Shown here piece after piece: positions 1 to 6,130 of a DNA stretch of 9,531 bases. The notes below the pieces were generated by a model. The model did not search any database. It saw nothing but the letters and a program-made list of their open reading frames with translations, and had not been told where the DNA came from. The stretch is from Methanosarcinaceae archaeon. GTDB lineage: Archaea > Halobacteriota > Methanosarcinia > Methanosarcinales > Methanosarcinaceae. The position numbers and the translations under genes are program-made. The stretch covers positions 1 to 9,531 of the forward strand of contig JAUWBW010000058.1 in NCBI GenBank assembly GCA_030609665.1, written 5' to 3'. Positions within the stretch are counted from its first letter, which is position 1. Each line of letters opens with the position of its first letter.

Positions 1-3000
1 GCATTCATAGATCTTGGGAAGGGTGTGTGGATAATGTCTTCTGCTGTAAAGAATACTGAATATCTGCAGGAAGCGAATGTGCCTGTTATCAATGGGATCG
101 TCTATGAAGGTACTATCAAGGAATGGGAAAATTCCAGCACAGGTCAGGATTGCTGGTTCCAGTACCAGATACCGATCATGGAGATAGGCGGCGAGATCGA
201 ATCCATAGTAGTTGGCGGAAAGGAATACGATGAAACACTCCAGGCAAGGGTGCTCAAACCGATCGACTACCAGATAGATTGGATGATCGACAGAACGATA
301 CGATGGATGGATCTGCAGCGTATCGATAATGAGGATAAGAAAGTTGCAATCATATACTACGCTCACGGAAAACAAGGGGCAATGGTCGCAGGTAACCTTG
401 ATGTTGCTCCCAGCATACCGAACCTGCTGGATGCGATGAACGAAAGCGGATACGACCTTGACGGAATGCAGCTGAACAGGTCTGAATTCCTGCAGCTCGT
501 GCTGCAACAGGGCAGAAATATAGGAGTATGGGCACCCGGTGAGCTCCAAAATATGGTAGAGAACTATGATGTTGAACTCCTGCCTGTCGAGACGTACATG
601 GAGTGGTTCAATGAACTTGGACCTGAAGCAAGACAGAGTGTGAACGATTCATGGGGTGAGCCTCCCGGACAGGCAATGGTTTATGAGAACGAGAGCGGTA
701 AATACTTCGTCATCCCCAAGATCACGGTTGGAAACATCCTTGTTGCGCCTCAGGCTACAAGAGGATTCTCACAGAATGATACCCTGTTGTATCACGACCA
801 GACAATGCCTCCTTCTCACCAGTTCATTGCATTCTACCTCTGGCTTAAGAACGGATATGATGCGGATGCCATTGTTCACTTCGGAAGGCATGGGACACAG
901 GAATGGCTGCAGGGCAAAGGTACAAGTCTTTCAATAAAGACATGCTGGCCTGCGATCCTGATCCAGGACATACCAGTGGTATACCTCTATGAGGTAGGCG
1001 GTATCGGAGAAGGTATAATGGCAAAGAGGAGAGGTAACGCCGTTATGGTGGACCATGCAACACCTGCGATCGTGAGTGCCGGACTCTACGGGAATCTCAC
1101 TCTTCTGCATGATAAAATGCATTTTTACGAAACAGAAGAAGATGAGAATTTAGTAGCCGAATACAAGAAATCTATCATAGATCTATACGCTGACCTGAAC
1201 TTTAAACATGAGTTCAATGTATCTGCTGATAATCTCTGGGAGATGAATAAAACCGAGTTTGACAACTTTATTCTATACGGTCCCGTGCATGACTATTTGC
1301 ATGAGATTGCAAGTGAATACATGCCGTATGGATTACATATCCTTGGAGAGCAAATGAATGATGAAGGGATTATAGCCATGGTGAGATCAATGCTCGGTGG
1401 GAATTTTGAGGAGCATGTTGCTGCGGCAAATCTGTGTGAAGATCCGCATTACCTGGATCCTGCACATTCACCGAATCTGCTTGACGAACTTCTGGACGAT
1501 GTCCTGATCAATGAAACTGAAACTGATCCAATGGTTCTGCTAATTGATCGGTTCAATATCACATATTCATCAGGAGAATTCATTGCAAATACCACATGCA
1601 ATGGATCCGGGGAATATAATTTCTCAATGGTAAAGGATGGGGAATATGCACTCTATGCATTAAAACAAACTGATGATGGCTGGCTGACCGGAAATGAGTA
1701 CATTACAATAGAAAACGGTCAGTCACTATCCGGTGTAAGGTTGAACCTTTCAAAGAATGCGACAGGTACCAAAAATACAGACCTTGAATATGTTATTGAG
1801 CTGTTAGGGAACAATCCACCTGTTTCAAAACCTATCGGCGCAGGCACAATATTCGGACGTATCACCTACAGTCCAATGGGGTCTCCGTTGGAAGTACCAA
1901 ATGCAACGGTCGTGGTTCAGAAAGATAACAATATTCTTGAAGTTAGCACCAGTGACTCAACAGGTAATTACACATTCTCAAACCTGCCTGATGGGAAATA
2001 TGTTGTAACCGCATTCTATCATAGTGTCACCAAGTATGGGGATAGCTGGTACATTGCAACGAAGAACGTTGAGATCATAGACGGGACTGCCAACAATCTT
2101 GATATCAATATGGAGAAGGATGAAAGGGGTGAAGCACAGAACCTTAATTCTCTCCTTGGACAAGTTTCTGGCAAAGTATATTCAAACGAAACAGGAAATA
2201 TAGTGCCAGAATGCAATGTTGTCCTGATACAGCGTCTCTCAGATGAACAGATGATGGTTGTGGAAGACCTGAACCTTGCTATCCGGTATGCTGAGAACAT
2301 AAGGGGATGCATCATTGAGATCCCTGCGATGATCGATGCCCTGGATGGGAAATATATTCCTCCAGCTCTTGGAGACGACCCCCTGAGAAGTCCGGAGGTC
2401 CTGCCCACAGGAAAGAACTTCTATGCATTCAATCCGAACATTGTTCCAACAAAAGAAGCATGGAATGTCGGTACGAAACTGGTTGATGCGTTCCTTATCG
2501 AATGGAACCAAACCTACGGCGACTATCCCAGAAAGGTTGGTTTTGTGCTGTGGTCTGGCGAATCCTTCAGGCACAAAGGTGTCATGGAATCAGAGATACT
2601 CTACATGATGGGAGTGAAACCGAAATGGGATTCGATGGGAAAGGTCATCGGTGTGGAGTTAATCCCGGAAGATGATCTTGAAAGACCCAGGATCGATGCT
2701 GTGGTCACCATGTCCGGAATATACCGTGACAACTGGAAGTGGCAGGTCCAGTTGATGGATAGGGGTGCACGGCTGGCAGCCCAGGCAGACAATTCCACAT
2801 ACGACAATTATGTCAAAGAGAACTCTGAGATAATATATAATGCCCTGATGAAAACTGGCAACTACACCGAAGATGATGCAAGGGAGCTATCCCGATGCAG
2901 GTTATTCGGTCCAGATGAAGGAAGCTGGGGTGTTGGCGGATTCAGAGAGGCTGTGAGTGCCAGTGGTACTTGGGAGGAAGAAAGTAAACTTGCCAATCTC

Positions 3001-4104
3001 TACATCGACTCCATGAGCTATGCATATGGTGACAATATATGGGGAAATCTCGATGGCAACGTTTTCAGACAGGTGCTTTCTGATACAGACGCTATCCTGT
3101 TCAGCCGTAGCGGCAATGATGGTCGGGGCAGTGGCAGCGTGGTCTTTGACCATGTCTATGAGTTCTTCGGAGGATTTGGACTGGCTGTAAGGGAAGTTTC
3201 CGGATCGACTCCGCAGATGTACATAGTCAATCTCAAGGATCCGGACAATGCGGTGGTAGAGACCTTTGCTGAATTCCTTGCAAGGGACCTGCGTGCCAAA
3301 TACTTTAATCCAAAATGGATTGAAGGTATGATGCTGCATGATTATGCAGGAGCAAGTGAGATCGATAGTGTGCTGGAGGACTTCTGGGGTCTGGCGGTCA
3401 CGCTTCCTGACGAGATCACTGACGATATGTGGAAAGAGTTCTATGATGTCTATGTCCTGGATAAGTATGACCTCGGGCTGGAAGACTGGTTCGATAAGGA
3501 GAATCCTTGGGCACGTCAGTCCATGAACGCCAGAATGCTTGAAGCTACACGAAAACTGGACGGTGAAAGTAACCTCTACTGGGACGCATCCGATGAGATC
3601 GTCCAGAACCTTGTGAAAGAATACGTGGAATCCGTAATCGAAAACGGCGTCACATGCTGCCACCACACCTGCGGGAACCCTTTGCTTGATGAGTACATAC
3701 AGGGTATAATGTCTGTTCCGGGTGTTGTTAGCGAAGAAAACGCAGCCGAGTATAATAGACTGATGCAGGAAGCAACACAGCGGGAGACGCCATCAGACAG
3801 TACTCAATCAGAAAGATATAGTTCAGGTAGTAGTACCGGAACAGCGAAAATAATTGAATCCGGAAACGGCAATCAGACCATTGAATCTGATGCAGGCTAT
3901 GGAACCAGTGCCGACCCGGCACAGGAGGTGTCTATGAAGTCAACACCCGGTAACTATGTGGAAGGTTATGAGATGACAAGGGAGTCAACCCCGGACAATG
4001 CTGCAAGTCAACCTTCGTTCTCAGGATCTGATGTGATCGGGGCAGTGCTGGTTCTGCTGTCAGTTGGTGCGATCTTTGTTGGATTCAGGAGGCGTAGAAC
4101 ATAA
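1..4104 (+). CDS. cobN: CobN-like metal-chelatase large subunit, surface-anchored form (5' end outside window)
   Basis: The reading frame is open from base 1, so the true start lies upstream; 1367 codons are visible, numbered here from base 1. CobN/ChlH/BchH large subunits bind the tetrapyrrole and insert Co or Mg with help from AAA+ subunits. Family marks seen: HFGRHGTQEW at 293-302; LPTGKNFYAF and PTKEAW near 800-820; FRHKG, ERPRIDAVVTMSG and YRDNW near 855-910; the FFGGFG, NPKWIEGMM and NPWARQSMN blocks after 1050; and a CCHHTCGN cluster at 1219-1226. Residues about 503-746 are an extra insert with carboxypeptidase-regulatory-like beta-sandwich modules. A Ser/Thr-rich linker (about 1255-1340), one membrane helix (about 1345-1362) and an RRRR tail end the protein. 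Many N-x-S/T sequons in the insert suggest an extracytoplasmic location, which would be odd for an ATP-assisted chelatase. No AAA+ partner gene is in view. The metal is not proven; nickel or a non-catalytic tetrapyrrole-binding role is possible. Confidence 0.9.
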   Translation, partial: AFIDLGKGVWIMSSAVKNTEYLQEANVPVINGIVYEGTIKEWENSSTGQDCWFQYQIPIMEIGGEIESIVVGGKEYDETLQARVLKPIDYQIDWMIDRTIRWMDLQRIDNEDKKVAIIYYAHGKQGAMVAGNLDVAPSIPNLLDAMNESGYDLDGMQLNRSEFLQLVLQQGRNIGVWAPGELQNMVENYDVELLPVETYMEWFNELGPEARQSVNDSWGEPPGQAMVYENESGKYFVIPKITVGNILVAPQATRGFSQNDTLLYHDQTMPPSHQFIAFYLWLKNGYDADAIVHFGRHGTQEWLQGKGTSLSIKTCWPAILIQDIPVVYLYEVGGIGEGIMAKRRGNAVMVDHATPAIVSAGLYGNLTLLHDKMHFYETEEDENLVAEYKKSIIDLYADLNFKHEFNVSADNLWEMNKTEFDNFILYGPVHDYLHEIASEYMPYGLHILGEQMNDEGIIAMVRSMLGGNFEEHVAAANLCEDPHYLDPAHSPNLLDELLDDVLINETETDPMVLLIDRFNITYSSGEFIANTTCNGSGEYNFSMVKDGEYALYALKQTDDGWLTGNEYITIENGQSLSGVRLNLSKNATGTKNTDLEYVIELLGNNPPVSKPIGAGTIFGRITYSPMGSPLEVPNATVVVQKDNNILEVSTSDSTGNYTFSNLPDGKYVVTAFYHSVTKYGDSWYIATKNVEIIDGTANNLDINMEKDERGEAQNLNSLLGQVSGKVYSNETGNIVPECNVVLIQRLSDEQMMVVEDLNLAIRYAENIRGCIIEIPAMIDALDGKYIPPALGDDPLRSPEVLPTGKNFYAFNPNIVPTKEAWNVGTKLVDAFLIEWNQTYGDYPRKVGFVLWSGESFRHKGVMESEILYMMGVKPKWDSMGKVIGVELIPEDDLERPRIDAVVTMSGIYRDNWKWQVQLMDRGARLAAQADNSTYDNYVKENSEIIYNALMKTGNYTEDDARELSRCRLFGPDEGSWGVGGFREAVSASGTWEEESKLANLYIDSMSYAYGDNIWGNLDGNVFRQVLSDTDAILFSRSGNDGRGSGSVVFDHVYEFFGGFGLAVREVSGSTPQMYIVNLKDPDNAVVETFAEFLARDLRAKYFNPKWIEGMMLHDYAGASEIDSVLEDFWGLAVTLPDEITDDMWKEFYDVYVLDKYDLGLEDWFDKENPWARQSMNARMLEATRKLDGESNLYWDASDEIVQNLVKEYVESVIENGVTCCHHTCGNPLLDEYIQGIMSVPGVVSEENAAEYNRLMQEATQRETPSDSTQSERYSSGSSTGTAKIIESGNGNQTIESDAGYGTSADPAQEVSMKSTPGNYVEGYEMTRESTPDNAASQPSFSGSDVIGAVLVLLSVGAIFVGFRRRRT

Positions 4105-4115
4105 GATGTTTGTTT

Positions 4116-4159
4116 AGCGGCATGACTTTTCAAAAGTGCCGCTTATCTTTATTTTTTTT
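4116..4159 (+). terminator. Hairpin and T-tract terminator of the CobN-like gene
   Basis: It begins 11 bases after the stop codon. AGCGGC (4116-4121) pairs with GCCGCT (4138-4143), and inside this ACTTTT pairs with AAAAGT around a single C. A T-rich tail with eight consecutive T residues follows (4152-4159). The position and form suit intrinsic termination of the upstream gene. Confidence 0.8.
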
Positions 4160-4225
4160 GTACTCGTTTAGCTGGTTTTGATAAAATGTCAATGCACAGC
4201 CAAAACAGCCAGATCCCACGCAGCA

Positions 4226-4391
4226 ACCCCGCCGTAGGCGGCGCGTTCCACTGCTACTATCCACCTGCATTCGCAAAATACGCAATTCCTATGCCCTGAG
4301 CATCCGTGCAAACACACAGGTGCCGACAGCGAGCGAAATCTCGATACGCACGCAGAGCAGTGGTGAAGGACGGCGTTGCCTGCGGTGGAAT
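4226..4391. repeat. GC-rich fold-back element (R0), probable divergent relative of the R repeats
   Basis: CCACTGCT (4249-4256) is matched perfectly by AGCAGTGG (4357-4364). The complementarity continues imperfectly outwards, between the CGCCGTAGGCGGCG palindrome near 4229-4242 and CGGCGTTGCCTGCGG near 4370-4386. The order of landmarks (a CCAC..GC stem half, CTAC, CCAC, CTGCATT, then CTCGAT, then the opposite stem half followed by a GG-rich tail) resembles the R elements at 4918-6063. No credible reading frame lies here. It could be a decayed mobile fold-back element or a structured RNA. Confidence 0.5.
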
Positions 4392-4486
4392 GGTAATTAA
4401 CGTGTCATTGAAATAACTGGATTTTGGAACTGTGTTGTTGAGAAGATTAATTTTAAAATAATTTGAACTTCATGTTCGTTTGTGTA

Positions 4487-4511
4487 GGAACGTGCCGCCT
4501 GCGGCGGTTTA
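4487..4511. repeat. Short GC palindrome, inverted copy of the one near 4226
   Basis: CCGCC-TGC-GGCGG forms a five-pair hairpin. Read on the minus strand, the segment (CCGCCGCAGGCGGCACGTTCC) matches 4227-4248 on the plus strand with only a few changes, so the two sites are inverted copies about 240 bases apart. The intervening AT-rich stretch and the following 4512-4609 show a second small hairpin (CAACG-GTAA-CGTTG near 4586-4599) but no gene that I can support. Confidence 0.45.
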
Positions 4512-4609
4512 CGACAAGAAGTTATATCACAAATTGCTAAACAGCTACTCCCTCCATTTGGAGTAATCCTACTGTGGGATGCGTCAACGGTAACGTTGGG
4601 GTGTTAAGT

Positions 4610-4657
4610 TCACAAGACAACGTGGAAAAATCCGAAAGTCCAATTCAGCTCTGCCAT
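4610..4657 (-). pseudogene. Remnant of a ParE/RelE-type toxin gene
   Basis: A minus-strand ATG at 4657 overlaps the last 13 bases of the antitoxin gene, the usual coupling of antitoxin and toxin. It reads MAELNWT, the typical opening of ParE-family toxins (MA-x-x-NWT). The reading then changes to FGFFHVVL and stops at 4610-4612. Nothing resembling the rest of a toxin of roughly 95-100 residues was found in any frame between 4105 and 4610. The break lies at about 4637, and the sequence beyond it is unrelated, as expected for a deletion or an insertion boundary. The family assignment rests on seven residues plus gene order, so it is moderate. Confidence 0.55.
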
Positions 4658-4830
4658 GTTCGAATGCGCCGTCCCATTTCATCGTTTGAAATCGTTCGAT
4701 TGTTGTCAGAGTCAGACAAACCTTTTTCAATCATCAGAGAAAATGCAAGCTCTCGCAGGATTTCGTCGTATGAACTGTCTTCAGGTTGCTCTTGTATGAT
4801 GTGAATCATCTGTTCTTTTACGAGTTCCAT
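4645..4830 (-). CDS. Small antitoxin of a ParE/RelE-type toxin-antitoxin pair
   Basis: This 61-residue protein begins MELVKEQM and ends RRIRTWQS. A GTG three codons upstream (4837-4839) is possible, but the ATG is preferred. The pattern resembles small antitoxins that precede ParE toxins in archaea and cyanobacteria: an acidic helical start (QEQPEDSSYDEILREL), then IEKGLSDSDNNRTISNDEM and a final R-x-x-TW. Such proteins bind and neutralise the toxin and usually repress their own operon. The matching toxin start overlaps the end of this gene but is broken, so the antitoxin is now an orphan. A tandem 11-bp repeat just upstream could be its operator. No Shine-Dalgarno site is evident. The exact antitoxin family is uncertain. 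Confidence 0.65.
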   Translation of the reverse strand: MELVKEQMIHIIQEQPEDSSYDEILRELAFSLMIEKGLSDSDNNRTISNDEMGRRIRTWQS

Positions 4831-4856
4831 GTTAATCACTAATTATTCAAGGGATT

Positions 4857-4878
4857 TCTACTTTACGTCTACTTTACG
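4857..4878 (-). promoter_or_regulatory. Tandem 11-bp direct repeat upstream of the antitoxin (possible operator)
   Basis: TCTACTTTACG occurs twice without a gap (4857-4867 and 4868-4878), 27-48 bases before the antitoxin ATG. Two exact copies one helical turn apart are what a ribbon-helix-helix or similar dimeric repressor would bind. The operator role is inferred from position only. The region also lies where a promoter would be expected, yet no clear TATA box overlaps it. Confidence 0.35.
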
Positions 4879-4917
4879 GTAACAGGCCCTCAGATAAACA
4901 TTTTTGATATTACGTCG

Positions 4918-5101
4918 CTTATATATTTCAATAGTCATAGTGGGCCCCACCGCTACCCGATGCCACCGCCTGCATTGCTGAACACCCGCGCGCCGCTTCT
5001 CGATCGCGGTGGGAGAGCGAAGGGGCGGCGGGCGTGTGCAGCGAGCGGTGGCGGGACGGAGGTTTAGTGAGGAAAGCGATTTGTTCAGGCGGCTTCGTGG
5101 A
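4918..5101 (+). repeat. Modular GC-rich repeat R1
   Basis: This is the first full member of the array. It opens with a TTATATATTT box followed by a degenerate form of the shared AACAGCCATGG/GAGCCCC block. Then come CCACCGCTACCCGATG, TGCATTGC, AACACCCGCGCGCC and TTCTCGATCGCGGTGGGAG, and it ends in GGCGGGCGTGTGCAGCGAGCGG, a GGACGGAGG block and GAGGAAAGCG. CCCACCGC near 4945-4952 can pair with GCGGTGGG near 5006-5013. Compared with R2 it lacks about 33 bases that form an internal GCGCGCC/GGCGCGC stem. The reading frames through it are broken or shared with other copies only by chance, so I regard it as non-coding. Confidence 0.75.
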
Positions 5102-5146
5102 ACTCCACCGCACCCACCAGCACCTGAGGCCGCCGCATGCATAATG

Positions 5147-5217
5147 GACGGGATGAACAGGATTGACAGGATGATACAAACCAATATTCAAATCCTGTCC
5201 ATCCTGTGAATCCTGTC
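5147..5217. repeat. Long hairpin A, built from ACAGGAT units
   Basis: The 27-base arms 5147-5173 and 5191-5217 are complementary at 22 of 27 positions around a 17-base loop. Each arm is three 9-base units: a 7-base core (ACAGGAT or close) plus a 2-base spacer. Four of the five mismatches fall in the spacer positions. It lies directly after R1. Similar ACAGGAT hairpins occur, from memory, in many unrelated bacterial and archaeal genomes. Confidence 0.85.
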
Positions 5218-5287
5218 TGAAATTGTCAGCGTGTTCGCATGCAGCAGGCATTTTTCGTTCGATGCACACGTGTTTATCATTTTTCAG

Positions 5288-5317
5288 ACACGGATTTACA
5301 CCGATTTACACGGATTA
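5288..5317. repeat. Half hairpin B: three tandem ACACGGATTT units
   Basis: Three 10-base units (ACACGGATTT, ACACCGATTT, ACACGGATTA) stand in tandem. They look like one arm of a hairpin of the same design as A, C and D, but no complementary arm follows. R2 begins 13 bases later, so the second arm may have been lost. The 70 bases between hairpin A and this site show nothing recognisable. Confidence 0.6.
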
Positions 5318-5330
5318 GGAGATACTATTG

Positions 5331-5496
5331 CATAAATTATATATTTTAACAGCCATGGCAGAGCCCCCACCACACCCACCAATGCCCAAGGCTTCCGCCT
5401 GCATTGCAGAACACCCGCGCGCCGTCTGTCGCGATGTTTGGCTGGGCGGGCGCGCTGCTTCTCGATCACAGTGGGAGAGTGGAGGGGCGGCGGGAG
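5331..5496 (+). repeat. Modular GC-rich repeat R2 (most complete copy)
   Basis: R2 opens with CATAAATTATATATTTTAAC, then the AGCCATGGCAGAGCCCC block, TGCATTGCAGAACACCC, an inner stem formed by GCGCGCC (5417-5423) and GGCGCGC (5449-5455), CTTCTCGATCACAGTGGGAG and GGAGGGGCGGCGGG. It retains the inner-stem segment missing from R1 and R4. A 60-codon open frame starting at 5404 crosses it and hairpin C, but that frame is not conserved in the other copies. The following 5497-5553 shows no feature. Confidence 0.75.
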
Positions 5497-5553
5497 ATTG
5501 AAGAACTAACGGGGGCTGAAATCAGTTCAATATTAACTGCTGAGTGCGCAAAG

Positions 5554-5624
5554 GAACCACGGAGAGCACAGAGGACACAGAGATAAACAAAAATACTCTG
5601 TGCACTCTGTGTCCTCCGTGGTTC
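5554..5624. repeat. Long hairpin C, built from CACAGAG units
   Basis: The 29-base arms 5554-5582 and 5596-5624 match at 25 of 29 positions around a 13-base loop. The arms open with a perfect GAACCACGGAG and continue with two CACAGAG cores separated by variable dinucleotides. All four mismatches fall in those dinucleotides. It separates R2 from R3. Confidence 0.88.
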
Positions 5625-5633
5625 ATGATATTA

Positions 5634-5819
5634 CATAAATAATATATTTTAACAGCCATGGCGGAGCCCCATCACTCCCCGAGGTCGCCGCCCGCATTGC
5701 AGAACACCCGCGCGCCGTCTGTCGCGATGTTTGGTTGAGACAGGGGCGCTACTTTTCGATCACAGTGAGAAAACGGAGGGGTGAGTGCAGAATCGTTTCG
5801 TGTAAGTATCTGAGGGACT
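5634..5819 (+). repeat. Modular GC-rich repeat R3
   Basis: R3 opens with CATAAATAATATATTTTAAC and AGCCATGGCGGAGCCCC, then GCATTGCAGAACACCCGCG and GTCTGTCGCGATGTTTGG. Its inner stem has decayed on the right side (GACAGGGGCGCT). It ends with a tail, GTGCAGAATCGTTTCGTGT and a short run to ACTCACCG, which is shared with R5 but not with R1, R2 or R4. Hairpin D begins at once. Confidence 0.75.
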
Positions 5820-5890
5820 CACCGCAAAGTACGCAAAGTACGCAAAGACATTGTTGCATTGACTTTGCGTCCTTTGCGCTCTTTGCGGTG
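5820..5890. repeat. Long hairpin D, built from CGCAAAG units
   Basis: The 28-base arms 5820-5847 and 5863-5890 match at 25 of 28 positions around a 15-base loop. Three CGCAAAG cores per arm are joined by 2-base spacers, and all three mismatches sit in the spacers. A near copy, including the loop ACATTGTTGCATTGA, occurs at 7274-7344. Confidence 0.9.
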
Positions 5891-5898
5891 AAATATTT

Positions 5899-6063
5899 CA
5901 TATAAATTATATTTTAACAGCCCTGGCAGAGCCCCACCAGTGCCCGATGCCGCCGCACTGCTTCTCGATCGCAGTGGGGAATTGGAGGGCTGGAGGGCGT
6001 GTATAGCGAGCGGTGGCGGGACGGAGGTTGAGTGAGGAAAGCGAGCTGTTTAGATGGCTTTGC
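5899..6063 (+). repeat. Modular GC-rich repeat R4
   Basis: R4 opens with CATATAAATTATATTTTAAC and AGCCCTGGCAGAGCCCC. It then jumps from GATGCCGCCGCA directly to CTGCTTCTCGATCGCAGTGG, so it lacks the whole TGCATTGC..GCGCGC segment. Its tail (GTATAGCGAGCGGTGGCGGG, then GTGAGGAAAGCG) matches R1 closely, so R4 combines a head like R6 with a tail like R1. Its end borders the 197-residue gene. Confidence 0.72.
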
Positions 6064-6101
6064 GGTGTCAGTGGGCATTGTACGCTTTGCGAAGTGGTAG
6101 C

Positions 6102-6116
6102 GATATCAAAAATATC
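6102..6116 (-). terminator. Possible weak terminator after the 197-residue gene
   Basis: On the minus strand GATAT-TTTTG-ATATC forms a small AT hairpin with a T-rich loop, 15 bases past the stop codon. The stem is short and there is no long T-tract after it, so the call rests mainly on position. Confidence 0.25.
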
Positions 6117-6130
6117 TCCGATTAGATTTA

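Noticed and set aside
656..937. 93-codon plus-strand frame inside the CobN-like gene
   Set aside because: It overlaps the conserved HFGRHGTQEW region in another frame and has low-complexity, basic translation.
2902..3666. 254-codon open frame on the minus strand opposite the CobN-like gene
   Set aside because: It lies wholly antisense to conserved chelatase sequence, and its translation shows no domain-like pattern; it is a by-product of the codon use of the real gene.
4161..4200. Inverted repeat GCTGGTTTTG / CCAAAACAGC as a second terminator
   Set aside because: The pairing is imperfect, there is no T-tract after it, and the strong terminator lies just upstream.
4574..4804. 76-codon plus-strand frame opposite the antitoxin
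   Set aside because: The minus-strand antitoxin with its overlapping toxin start explains this region better.
4858..5269. Overlapping minus-strand frames of 108 and 113 codons and a plus-strand frame of 66 codons over R1 and hairpin A
   Set aside because: They are GC-rich repeat translations rich in Pro, Arg and Ser, without a shared frame between repeat copies.
5404..5586. 60-codon plus-strand frame crossing R2 and hairpin C
   Set aside because: The frame is not kept in the other R copies and it ends in hairpin-derived residues; the sequence is explained by the repeats.
5147..5890. A CRISPR array
   Set aside because: The repeats are long hairpins of different sequence with no regular unique spacers between identical repeats, and no cas gene is present.
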